Source: Oscheius onirici (lineage: Eukaryota; Nematoda; Chromadorea; Rhabditida; Rhabditidae). Taken from it: a stretch of 64,000 nucleotides of DNA. The notes under the pieces were generated by a model, which was given only the letters and a program-made list of their open reading frames with translations, did not search any database and was not told the DNA's origin. Made by a program: the position numbers and the translations under genes. Where the stretch lies: positions 8,232,501 through 8,296,500 of the forward strand of contig OW051470.1 in NCBI GenBank assembly GCA_932521025.1. The letters run 5' to 3'. Positions 25,610-35,184 of this stretch are shown piece by piece. Position 1 is the first letter of the stretch, and every line of letters starts with the position of its first letter.

Positions 25610-26701
25610 CCACTTTAAATTGCCTTCGCGTCTCTGTGTGTGTGTGTGTTTGTCTGAAGCTCTAATAGAGGATAAGGAGGGGAGCTTTGTGCGCAAATTA
25701 GTTTTAACAAGTCGCGACAGGAAAAGCAAGTGTGTGAAGGGTTCTTATGACTTTGATAGTTTCTTACTGGGATTGCGTGACTGGAACATAGTGACAAGGG
25801 GAGAAGGGAAGGGACAGTAGGACTGAGACTCACTAAAGATAGGGTCGGGCGACCCGTTCAGATCCTCATTTTGAAATTAGGTTTGAGAGGGAGAGGGTTC
25901 ATATATAATTTCGGTAGCTTCTTTAGAGGGTCAGGGAGAGTGACTGGAGGAGAGTAACAAAGAAGGAATGGAAGGGAAATCACGACAAGCGCTTCGTGAC
26001 AGAGCGAAGTCATGAACTTCTACTTTAGCCCTGGAAGGGCGTTGCACACTGGAAAAGTGTATTCAAATGTAAAAATAGTGAAAAAATATGGTAAAAATAG
26101 AAAGTTGCGAAAACATGAAAATCCAAAAAAATATTTTTGGTCCAAAAACACATGGGGTAGGAGGCTAATTCACTCATAAATAGCGTGTTTACCACTTATC
26201 TAACCTAGTCGACAAGTAAAAACCCATAAAAACCCACCCCCCGTTTTTTGCTAAAACAAGGCTGGCAACGCCCTTCCAGGGCCAAAGTAAAAAGTCATGA
26301 CTCTCTCTGTCACGGAGCCCTAGTTGTGGTTTCCCTTTCACTCCTCCTTTGCTACTCTCCTCGAGTCACTCTCCCTGACCCTCTAAAGAAGCTACCGAAA
26401 TTATATTTGAACCCACTCCCTCCCAAACCTAATTTCAAAATGAGGATCTGAACGGGTCGCCCGGCCCGTTCCTAGCTTCAGTGAGTCTCAGTCCTACTGT
26501 ACCTTCCCTTCTTCCCTTGTCACTCCGTTCCAGTCACCCCCTGTCCCTCCAAAGAAACTACCAAGGTTGTAAGAGCACTTCGCGCACTTGCTTTTCCTGT
26601 CGCGACTTGTTAAAACTAATTTTGCGCACAAAGCTCCTCTTCTTATCCTCAATTAGAGCTTCAGACACACACACAGACGCGAGAGCAATTTAAAGTGGAT
26701 A
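25610..26701. repeat. Dispersed repeat family A, two opposed units
   Basis: The outer blocks (ATCCACTTTAAATTGC at the left, GCAATTTAAAGTGGAT at the right) and inner blocks (GGGCGACCCGTTCAGATCC and complement) make a 1.09-kb imperfect palindrome of two family-A units, each with a CACACACA stretch. Confidence 0.7.
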
Positions 26702-26732
26702 CTAGAGACATTGCGTCTTAAATTTTTTTTTG

Positions 26733-26972
26733 GTTCGCTGATATGCTCATTGTAACTAACCCAAAGCAGATTGTTTGACTGAATGTTGTACAAGTAAGAA
26801 ACATAGAAATGAAAAAAGTCATATTCCGGGACGAAAAGGGTCATTAGTGTGTTTGCAAATGAGACCATATCTTTGCGGTCTCAGTACTCATCGAAGAAAA
26901 CGATTATCCGTTTTGGCATGTTCTGCGACTATTTAGATCAGATAAAGGGCTTTCCAACCCATTTTGAAAAAT
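26733..26972. repeat. Dispersed inverted-repeat element, copy 2 (5' truncated)
   Basis: Near-identical to 17,030-17,272, including TTTTGGCATGTTCTGCGACT. The left inverted arm present in copy 1 is missing here. The sequence then continues into the repeat at 27,093. Confidence 0.75.
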
Positions 26973-27092
26973 GGAAAAAGGTTCCAAGATGGTGGAGTTA
27001 TGATGGGTCGAAGTTGGGCCAAAACGCGAGTTGACGAAACATATTTCTCAGAGATGGGGAAATGGTTCGGTTTGAAACTTGGGGAAATAATG

Positions 27093-27885
27093 GACAGGAC
27101 CAAGGTGGATTGGACCCAACTCCCAGCGTGCTTACCCACATCTTTATTAGGGCTGTGATATAGGTGAGGTCGAAAATGTTTTTTCGGCGCAAACGCTGCC
27201 AAAAGTTTTTAGGACCAGCTGGGAAGCTGATTTTTTGAGGGAATGTAGTCAGCTTCAATCTGCAATTGGGCGATTTTTAATAGCTCACCCAGAAAAAAAG
27301 TTATGGCCATTGGCCACATATGCAAGAATTTGCCACGTACTCGGTAGGTTAGTTGGGTCCAGGGATAGTAAAATCGGGTGCGATTATAATCGCAAAGGTT
27401 AAACGGATGCGGATAGCGATTTGCGGATATCCGCTAATCGCAATCGCAAAACGGATATCCGCGATTGCGGATGCGATTAGCGGATAATAACTTCCGAAAA
27501 GTGCATGCTTTTTGCGAGTTTCCGGGATGTTTACTTATTTTTTTTGAGTGCAAAGGTATTTTTTGTCGGTTCTGTGTAAAAACTGCGAAGTTTTGGCATT
27601 TCCGGAGAAAATATGAGTGAAAAGTGTGACAAACAAAAAATGTCAACGTATTATCTTCAATTTTTGAAGAAAATTTGAATTTTTTTTGAAAAGGCGCCAA
27701 TAATCGCAAATCGCGGTGAAAAAAATGCGATTGCTGATGCGATTTGCGGATAGTCCAATTTTCAAAATGCGGATGCGATTGCGATTGCCAATACCGAAAA
27801 AAGGCGCGATTATCCGCGAATGCGGATGCGATTAGCGATTATCCGCCCAGCCCTGGTTGGGTCCAATCCACCTTGGCCCTTACCA
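27093..27885. repeat. Inverted-repeat host element interrupted by a hAT MITE
   Basis: AAGGTGGATTGGACCCAAC (about 27,101-27,120) and its reverse complement (about 27,856-27,875) are the ends of an element of about 300 bp once the inserted MITE at 27360-27855 is removed. Confidence 0.7.
27360..27855. mobile_element. hAT-type MITE with GCGGATGCGATTAGCG repeats and exact 8-bp TSD
   Basis: It starts CAGGGATAG and ends CCAGCCCTG. It is flanked by identical GTTGGGTC at 27352-27359 and 27856-27863. Both subterminal regions are built from repeated GCGGATGCGATTAGCGATT-like words in both orientations, possible transposase binding sites. Non-coding, 496 bp. Confidence 0.92.
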
Positions 27886-28489
27886 ATGACATCTCTAAAA
27901 AAAATCTTACCTTATTCTAACAAAGTCACAGTCAGTTATTTTCATCGTAAGTTGTCCGAACTCTTGATTTTTTGATTTAATGAGGCATGTCCTCGTCTGT
28001 TCTCCTTATCCAGACGTACTTCTTCTAGACTAACAAGTCCCCTAGACTGTCCAGAGTGATATGTTCTCGACCCAGTCTCTCTGTCCTGATACTGCCGTTA
28101 TCTGGCCAAGTATCTCTTGCTACTAACCCGGTAGTTCCACTCAGAGAAAGGGTCGGATTCTTGACTCTCTGTTCGGAGCAATACCAAGTTGTTTGAACGT
28201 TTGTTTGAAGTCATCAATGCTCAATCAGATATCATCCAAACTCTCTCCCTCTCCAGATTTGACCTCTACATGATGGGCTGTCATTTGTTCTTTTGATTGA
28301 GCTGTTGTATCAAGTTTCTATGTAATATGTTCCACTTTTTACAGCTTTCGAAACTACAGTATACTAAAATTTTTGTTCGAAATAGTTAGATAGCTCCCCT
28401 TGATGAATGCTCTTCCACGCGCTTCTTGTCCTAGTAGCAATTTCGGTAGGTTCTTCTAGAATCCAGCAGCTACCGTATACACTCTTCAG
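27886..28489. other. Interval without a supported gene
   Basis: No family resemblance. Short pyrimidine-rich acceptor-like motifs occur (CCCTCTCCAG near 28,256). A short ATG frame at 28,401 ends at a GTAGG donor just before the exon at 28,490 and could be its 5' partner. Confidence 0.3.
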
Positions 28490-28729
28490 ATCCCAATCTT
28501 CTGTTGGAAAAAGACGAAACCAGTCCGCTGGCAACCAACTACGCCACCCTCGCCTCCAAAAGATCTAAAAGTGGCGGGCTCGGGGACGCGAGAAGATCAC
28601 ACGCTGAAAGATGTAAAATCGCTGGAATTTGACGAGAGCTCGAAAAAGTCGAAGAAGAAAGTGAGCTCGTCCGTGCCGACGAGTCGCTACTCTAGTGGCA
28701 GTAACACTCCCTCAAAGGAAAAACAATAA
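28490..28729 (+). CDS. Orphan terminal exon, Ser/Lys-rich tail
   Basis: After CACTCTTCAG an open frame of 79 codons ends in TAA. It reads PTTPPSPPKDLKVAG in the middle and SRYSSGSNTPSKEKQ at the end, typical of a disordered C-terminal tail. A second frame (beginning LLLEKDETSPLATNYATLAS) is also open for most of the exon and is the one reached by splicing from either 28,453 or the TM-encoding exon near 17,609. Which frame is used, and which upstream exon, is unresolved. Confidence 0.35.
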   Translation: MPIFCWKKTKPVRWQPTTPPSPPKDLKVAGSGTREDHTLKDVKSLEFDESSKKSKKKVSSSVPTSRYSSGSNTPSKEKQ

Positions 28730-28984
28730 AATGTCGAACAGGATACTTACTGGATATCTCCTTTTTGACATCCTTTCGTCTTTTACTAGTCTGGTCTGAA
28801 GGATGTTAAGTTTCCGGGAAAGTAGCTGACCCTTGGTAGATATTAGAATGTAACCTTTGACTCTCTGTGTGTACTGTTTTGAATTCCCTCGTTACTTTGG
28901 GTCCCGTCACGATTCCCAATTTACCCGCCAAAACAGACACCCTTCAAATTTCCCTGTTGTTCCCCAGATTCTGATTTGTGTCTC

Positions 28985-29370
28985 TGCTTCGTGCAGAATA
29001 TATTGTTAAATTCTTTCCACATAAATATTCAAGACGCCAAAGTGTTTCTTCGATATCAATCACTTTTCTCGCATCACAACTTAACAGTGAGAATTGCTTG
29101 CCAGAATGTGACTCTCGATTCTCTGAAAGAAGCACTGGGATTGAAGCGGAGACATTCTAATGACAGGTGCTCTGAAGATTCTTCCATCACCATGACCATA
29201 GTTTTGGCTTTGTTGTTTTCTGACCTGCTCTTTCAGAGTACACCAGCTGCCCGGGGCAGCTGTCGCCGGGAACGTGAATGTTTTTTTCGGTCCTAAAAAA
29301 TCAATTTTATCGTATTTCCTACTACCAGGTCGAAAACTAATTGTTGGATTTTTTCCTGGTTCACTATGAC
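28985..29370 (+). CDS. Possible two-exon coding fragment, unassigned
   Basis: A frame through about 29,035-29,166 (HHNLTVRIACQNVTLDSLKE) ends at a GTGCTC donor. An acceptor at CTCTTTCAG (29,238) restores phase to VHQLPGAAVAGNVNVFFG and stops at 29,369. The alternation of strands and one helix is reminiscent of a ubiquitin-like or DIX fold, but the match is too short to use. No start exon seen. Confidence 0.22.
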
Positions 29371-29696
29371 TGATCCCAAGCTCCTAGAGAGCTGTTTAAA
29401 AGAACGGGCAAACTTAGTTGAGTAAGATGCTGTATACAGATCAGAAGTCACAGTTCAAAACTTCTGAGTACCAGTCGAAATGGCGAAATTTAGAATGCAA
29501 TAAATTTTTAAGCTCGAGCTTTTTTCGAGCCGGCTCGACGACTGGTCCGGCTCGAGCCTCCAAGCCCAAACTTTCAAAACAAAGTTTTTTTTTCAAATTC
29601 CCCGAAGTGCCTGATAACTTCTTCTGAAGGTAGTTTTAGTCAACACCAGGTTTGCAACGCCCTTCCATTGCTAAAGTTATGTACTAAAGTCTGTTA

Positions 29697-29884
29697 AAAA
29701 AAAGGACGCAACAGTAACCCATAAATATTTCGCTTCGAGAACCACAAACCCCTGAAGCGCGGCAATTCACCGTTGAGAAAATCAAGAAATCGGTTTGAAT
29801 TGTTGCTGTTTACCTTGAAAATCAGGGGTTTGTGGTTCTCGAAGCGAAATATTTATAGGTTACTGTTGCGTTCTTTTTTTTTGA
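29697..29884. repeat. Hairpin with arms of about 60 bp
   Basis: AAAAGGACGCAACAGTAACC...CCACAAACCCCTGA at the left is matched by its near-exact complement at about 29,823-29,884, with a loop of about 65 bp. Likely a small foldback MITE. Confidence 0.8.
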
Positions 29885-29984
29885 ACAGACTTTATCCCCC
29901 ATATATTCTTTTTGTGGGAACTACCGAATGCAGAAGTAAAGTCTCCCAATAGTGACTTGTCGAAACCTGTTACTACGAAGTTAG

Positions 29985-30136
29985 TTAACATTTTTTATTC
30001 TGTTCTGATTTTTTGCAAGTGTATTTGGGCAGTGTTCATCGAGGAAAAATAGAAAAAAGAGAGAAAAGCTGAAGAAAACAACGCTAAAAACGATCGTTAC
30101 GCACTTTTGCAGAAGAAATTTCCGCACATCACTGAT
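29985..30136. mobile_element. Half copy of the CAGAGATGTGCGG MITE
   Basis: It matches the right half of 19604-19984 (TTTTTTGCAAGTGTATT, GCACTTTTGCAGA.GAAATTTCCGCACATC) and lacks the other arm. Confidence 0.75.
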
Positions 30137-30551
30137 CAGAAAGCTAAGAAAAACTTGATTTTTGTATGTAGAGGTTCGAGCCGAGCCGGCTCGCCGACCT
30201 CTTCGCGCCGAGCCGGCTCGATTTTCAAAAACAGGCTCGAGCTTCCCAAGCATAGCAAGTAGATCTCCCCGAAATCTTGGGGAGCGCGCATCCCATGCGG
30301 TATAAAAGTTCTGACAACGCATTTTTGTAGGAATTGATAATTAAAGGGTAATACTCGAGAAGGCACCCCCTCCCCCTCCCTTCGTTCAAACGTTTTTTCG
30401 TGGCCATTTTCAACTTCTGCGGGAGTCTTTCATTCTACCGACTGTCACTCTAGTTCTGTCCCTCTGTCTCTCACCCAAGAACAGAGTCTTTATACGGGAT
30501 AACACTTTATCTCCTATCACTGAAATGGAGAATTTGGTCTCTCCCGACCCT

Positions 30552-32107
30552 TTAGATGCTCGTTCCCGGCGTGGCGATCAGAACCGACAGCATCTCCTCA
30601 CCGCCGGCCAGCTGGTCAAGCGTCGTAGTCTCGTAGTTGCAGATTTCGATGAGATCCTTGCGATCGAAACGGCTCTTTGTCGTGTAGTAGAAGCGACATC
30701 TTCCCGACTTGGTGTAGAAGGACTTGGCCTTTTCGAGGAGGAAACTGGCACGGGTGTTGCCAAGCAGCTCCAGTTCCAGGCACCGACGAACGATTCTCTT
30801 CTTCTCGAGATAGAAGACGAACAGGCTGACGAGGACGATTTGGTTGGACTCGATGGCCTTCGGGACGTGAAGATTGATGCCAGAGTCGACCTTGTGGCTC
30901 TTGGAAGACTCGGTTTTAGACGTCTTGCTGAAATGGAAAGAGTATAAAAAAAAGGAGGATCAGGGAGAGACAGGAACAATGAAAGAAAGTCAAAGAGTTC
31001 CGTTCAATAAGAAAGTTCCAGTAGTCAATGGTCAACCAGTTCAGAATCAACTTTCTAGACAGCGTCAGGGGAAGAATACGGTTGGAAAGAGTCGCCGCAA
31101 GTCCTGGTTGTCATTCAGTCTGTGTCCAGTACGTATCAAGCTTGTCCGGGCATTCTATTCAAGCGACAAAAATCGTACCGTTCCGGTCAATTTCAAAGTT
31201 ACGGCCCGAAAAAATGACGCGGGCAAGAATTACTGTTCCGGTTACAATCCAGAAAAAATGCGTTACGAACAAAGCTGGGGCGTTTCTGGCAGACAAAAAA
31301 CTGAACTTTTGAAAAAAAAAGCACTAGGGGAAGACTTAATTGAAATAGATCTACAGTAGCCAGCGATCAGTCAAAAAGGAGTAAAGACTGATTGTGAGTA
31401 GCCTGCTCTATTGCAAGTCATAGCAGTTCTGGTAGTCACGGTGTATGAGCTGACAGACTGGTATAATCTCTTGGGAGCGAAGAGTCTGGGTAGGGGCTGT
31501 AAGTGACAAGATTTTATACCATTCGAGACACCGACAAGGAGGTAGACCTAGAGACAGATGGACAGACAGGCTGAGAGACAGTAGAACCTACCTCTGCTTC
31601 TTCTTGCTCCTCCTCTTCTTGCTCTCCCTCGACAGCCTGACACTGTTCTTCCTAGAAGCGACCCTACTGCTCGTCTTCCTCTTCAGACAGGCCGCATTGC
31701 AGCATCCACGCGATCCGTCGAAGAGTCTCTTGGCGCTGCTGTCCATGCAATTGTCGCAGATGTTGTGATCGCAGTCTCCAAACTGCACAATGTCTTTCGG
31801 CGGACACATTTCGCCACACGGACCATCGCAGACGACGAGCTCATTTTTCCTCGAACTGCGACAGAAATAGTCGCCCTGCAGCTGATCAAAGTCCTTCTTG
31901 GCCTTGTCTGTCGCGGCTACGAAAACGATCCGGAATTCGACGTTGTTGTCCTGACGAGTGAAGCGAACCGCCTCGACTTCCTTGGCCTCCGTCACGAACA
32001 TCGGCAAATAGATAGACACGTCCTTGCAGCTGCTGATAGACGTCATGACTGCCATCCTCTCTGCTGCAGCGTCCTGGGTCCAAATGGCCTCGATTCTGAT
32101 AGTAATC
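30552..32107 (-). CDS. Cys-rich RING-like protein, nematode type (unassigned)
   Basis: Two exons, 31592-32107 and 30552-30927, join in phase across a 664-nt intron; the terminal stop is at 30552-30554. The frame is open to the acceptor at 32107, with the first Met at 32055 (279 residues from there). Order: an N-terminal domain of about 90 residues, a Cys/His cluster (VCDGPCGEMCPPKDIV, then GDCDHNICDNCM, then GCCNAACL) spaced like a RING finger, a basic Ser/Arg/Lys linker, then a folded C-terminal region (LFVFYLEKKRIVRRCLELEL, KSRFDRKDLIEICNYETTTL). A ubiquitin-ligase role is only a guess. It is divergent to the next gene with about 135 bp between, so they may share a promoter. The 5' exon may be missing. 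Confidence 0.65.
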
Positions 32108-32241
32108 CTGGAAACAATTGTATTCTTTTGGAAAAAATCTAAGACTTTCGTAAATTTTGAACAAAAAAGCTAACTGAAGTAATTAACAAAAGCAATTACT
32201 CGAACAGAACAACTTCCACCCAGCTGCTGGCTCCTCTTCCA

Positions 32242-34124
32242 ATGGTTCCACCCAAGGTAGGTTTTTTCTCAAACTGTTAAGGCAGTGACAGTGACGGTGA
32301 CAGTAGACAGTGGACAGTGGACAGTGACTCAGATTTTTACCAGTAAGTCTTCCAGAAAGCTCTCGATGACGTGTGGTCCTACCAGCAGGTCCGGACTCCG
32401 TTTCCCCTGCACGCGATGAAGGCCATGAACCAGCGAAACCAGTACGTGGCTCTGTGGTATCGACACGGCAAGCCGATCATGGGACGGGCATGGAACGACA
32501 GCGGCGTGGTCCAGTGCGAATTCGCCGTCAACAAGAAGATCTTCAAGGACTCGGAAGTTGGCGGACAGATCCAACTGCTGATCTATGAGGGCAGCCACGA
32601 GACGAACAGCTTCTACTACGAGTGGATTCCGATCTCTCTCTGGAAGGTAAATTCTTGTTTTTTTTTTGGTTCTTGTCCCATACTCTCTACTCATACTGTG
32701 ACTTCCAGTCTATGTTCAGTATGAGATCCCATCGAACTTCCCGTGGTCAATGCCACTGAATGTTTCTGCCTTACTGTGGCTGTCTCGCTAACCTTACCCT
32801 TTGACGACCCATACTGTCAAATGGACTACATTATTCAGCGCTGCCTACTGGAAATATTTCTGTCTCTCATACTGTGACTCTCTATTTCTGACATACTGTA
32901 GCTTTCTTACCGACTTTGTCGAGAACTTTTCACTTATCGATGCTTCATCTGTCCTTTTTTCCCTGTTCCTACAACAGGTAACTGTATAAGAATCTCTTAA
33001 CTTCCAGACCGAGACCTTCGACGAGACGCGTCAAGTGGTGCGCTGTGGCAACTCTGCTCCCGTCTTCTGGCCCGAGACGGAGACGCTCGGAAACTACGAC
33101 ATCGAGACCCAGAAGGCGCTCTTCCCCATCCACGGTCAGTGTCAGGAAGTCAGCGACGCCATCGTGCTCTCTCGTCTGATGATTCTCGTCCGCAACACGG
33201 AAGGCGGTCCGCCTCACTGTCCCTGTAGCAGCTGCAATGAGAAGCAGAAGCCGAGTCAAAAGCCTCTGATGGTCAACGAGTGGAGCGACGCCATCTACGG
33301 AATCCAGTGGCCCAAGGAGAAGCCCCTGGTCAAGGCTCTGGGACGTCCTCTCAAGACTCCGAAAGGAGACCAGGATCAGGTCAGTATACCGCAAAGATTT
33401 GAATAGAGGCACTGCGCCACTATTCGAATACAAAAAAAATACGCAATTGCGTACGCAATTTTTTTCGTATTGACGAAGCCTTTTTTAGCCTTTTCATTAT
33501 TTTTTGCGTGTAGCCAGGATTAATATCTGTATAAGAAAAATACTAGGAAAGTCGAAAAATACTTTCTTCAATCCGAAAAAATGCGTACGTAATTGCGTAT
33601 TTTTTGAATTCGAATAGTGGCGCAGTGTCTCTGTTCAAAAATTTACGGTACTTTTAGTTTATGTCTCTCACCGTATGAGTCTCTGCCTTCACAAATAATT
33701 TCAGATTGTCGCTCTGTGGTACCGTCACGGAAGTCCAGTGATGGGAAGAGCTTGGAACGAGGGCGGCAAAATGAAGGCCAGTTTCACGGACAGCGGTCGA
33801 GAGTACACTGGTGAAGGAGTCGGCTCCCTCCAGACGCTGGTCCAGCTGCCTCCGACGACTACAGGATTCGACTACATCTGGATGCCGTACGAGGAGGCCT
33901 CAAAGTACCAGGAAAAGGACTACGCCCCCGTTCACATCAGTCACGTCGCTCCGTGTGTCCTCTTGACCAAGGAAAACCACGAACTGCTGGGACAGGTGGA
34001 TCTGAAGAGGGAGCGCGCCGAGACGACTTGGCAGGGACAGACGCTGGTCCGGGAAGGACCCCTGCAGCTCAATCATCTCATGGTGCTGTGTAGAAGAGAT
34101 CGCGACGACACCTTCACCATCTGA
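32242..34124 (+). CDS. Protein with repeated ALWYRHG..MGRAW blocks (DM9-like)
   Basis: Four exons (32242-32256, 32356-32646, 33008-33379, 33705-34124), all phase 0, encode 365 residues. Two clear repeats carry VALWYRHGKPIMGRAWN and VALWYRHGSPVMGRAWN, each followed by beta-rich sequence. A diverged block between them has NSAPVFWPETETLGNYD and a CPCSSC pair. G-x-P-x-x-GRA with a following beta strand recalls DM9/DUF3421 repeats, which bind glycans in insects and molluscs, but the family assignment is not certain. No signal peptide: probably intracellular. Codon use is strongly biased to C/G third positions, suggesting high expression. Intron 3 carries a MITE. Confidence 0.72.
33387..33650. mobile_element. 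TACCGTAAA MITE in an intron
   Basis: Ends are TACCGCAAAG and TTTACGGTA. Inside each, GAATAGAGGCACTGCGCCAC and its complement continue the inverted repeat; a further palindrome (GCGTACGTAATTGCGTATTT) follows. A related, partly deleted block starts at about 62,487 (TACCGTAAATATGCGAATAG). Confidence 0.8.
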
Positions 34125-35184
34125 TAGAGAGGGAGAGACGACTTGGAGACGTTACTGTAAGCATTAACATAAACTCCTTCATTCTAATTGGGTTCTTGTT
34201 TTTTTGTGTATCAGGGAGAGAAATACTTCCAGTTAGCAAAGGAGGTGGACAGTGACTGGAACAGAGTCAGGGGACACGAAAAAAGTGCTCATTCTGCTAT
34301 CGAGACATTTTATTTGACCGAAGAGTCGAGAAGTCTTGAAGTGATTAGGCATGAGTACCGGGCCCGTGCCAGCAGTGCGCACTTTTGGGGTCTCTCAGAA
34401 GCTCAGACTCTCTGACTCCCTAGTCTCTAAGACTCTCATTCTCCAATCCCTCCGACTCTCACTCTCAGTATCCCTAGTCTCTAAGACTTTCAGTATCTCT
34501 CAGACTCTCTACTCTCATACTTTCCAGTCTCTCAGACTCTCAGACTCCCTAGTCTCTAAGACTCTCAGTATCTCTAGACTTTCAAACTCAGACTCTCTAG
34601 TCTCGCGGACTCTCAGACTCTTCCTATCTTTAGTCTCTCATGTCAGTATTTCTAGCCCCTGGGACTCTCACTCTCACAATTGTCAGTATCCCTAGTCTCT
34701 CATTGTCAGACTCTCTACTCTCAGACTTTTCAATCTTTCGGACTCTCCGACTCTCTAGTATCTCGGACTCTCAGACTCTTTAGTCTCTCAAATTCTCACT
34801 CTCAGTATCCCTAGTCTCTAAGACTCTCAGTATCTCTAGCCACCCAGACTCTCTGTATGTCTAGTCTCTCAGAGAGTCTCACAATTCTGAAAAGTTATTC
34901 TCTCGGTCTCTGAGGCTCTGAGTCTAACAGTCCGTCAAAGGCTCAGTCTCTCTCCGTCCAGAACCCAATAGAGCATCAACGTTATCTGCTTGTGAGAGAG
35001 AGTGTGAGAGTCGGAAGAAAGTGTACTGAGAGAGTGGCCCGTCTCTCTTTCGCGAGAGAGAGCGCCTTCTGCCAGGAGAGGCCAGAGTGGACAGCTTCGT
35101 CAGACCCGGCTGTGCACAACGGCCACACTAAACAGTTCCCTCCAGCTAGCTCTTTCTTTTTGTCTTTTTTGACCATGCGAGGGC
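34125..35184. other. Degenerate GACTCTCAGTCTCT repeat and TNNI3K 5' flank
   Basis: From about 34,390 to 34,930 the sequence is a long imperfect array of AGTCTCTAAGACTCTCAGTA-like units. Before it, near 34,348-34,385, is a fragment of the hAT-type MITE seen at 2962-3170. The last 250 bp are the 5' flank of the kinase gene. No other gene. Confidence 0.6.

Larger units (their letters stand above)
29371..30551. other. Repeat-rich interval without a gene
   Basis: It contains CTCGAGCC-rich blocks (29,515-29,570 and 30,173-30,245), a family-A fragment (about 29,650-29,690), a long hairpin and half of a MITE. No coding sequence supported. Confidence 0.5.

Noticed and set aside
28985-29370. DIX-domain (Axin/Dishevelled) assignment
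   Set aside because: Only a short VTL..K..L pattern agrees and the middle of the domain is missing.
30525-30947. 140-codon plus-strand frame
   Set aside because: Antisense shadow of the C-terminal exon of the RING-like gene, which has the splice sites and natural composition.
34351-34695. 114-codon Ser/Leu-rich frame
   Set aside because: Wholly within the degenerate CTCAGACTCT array.
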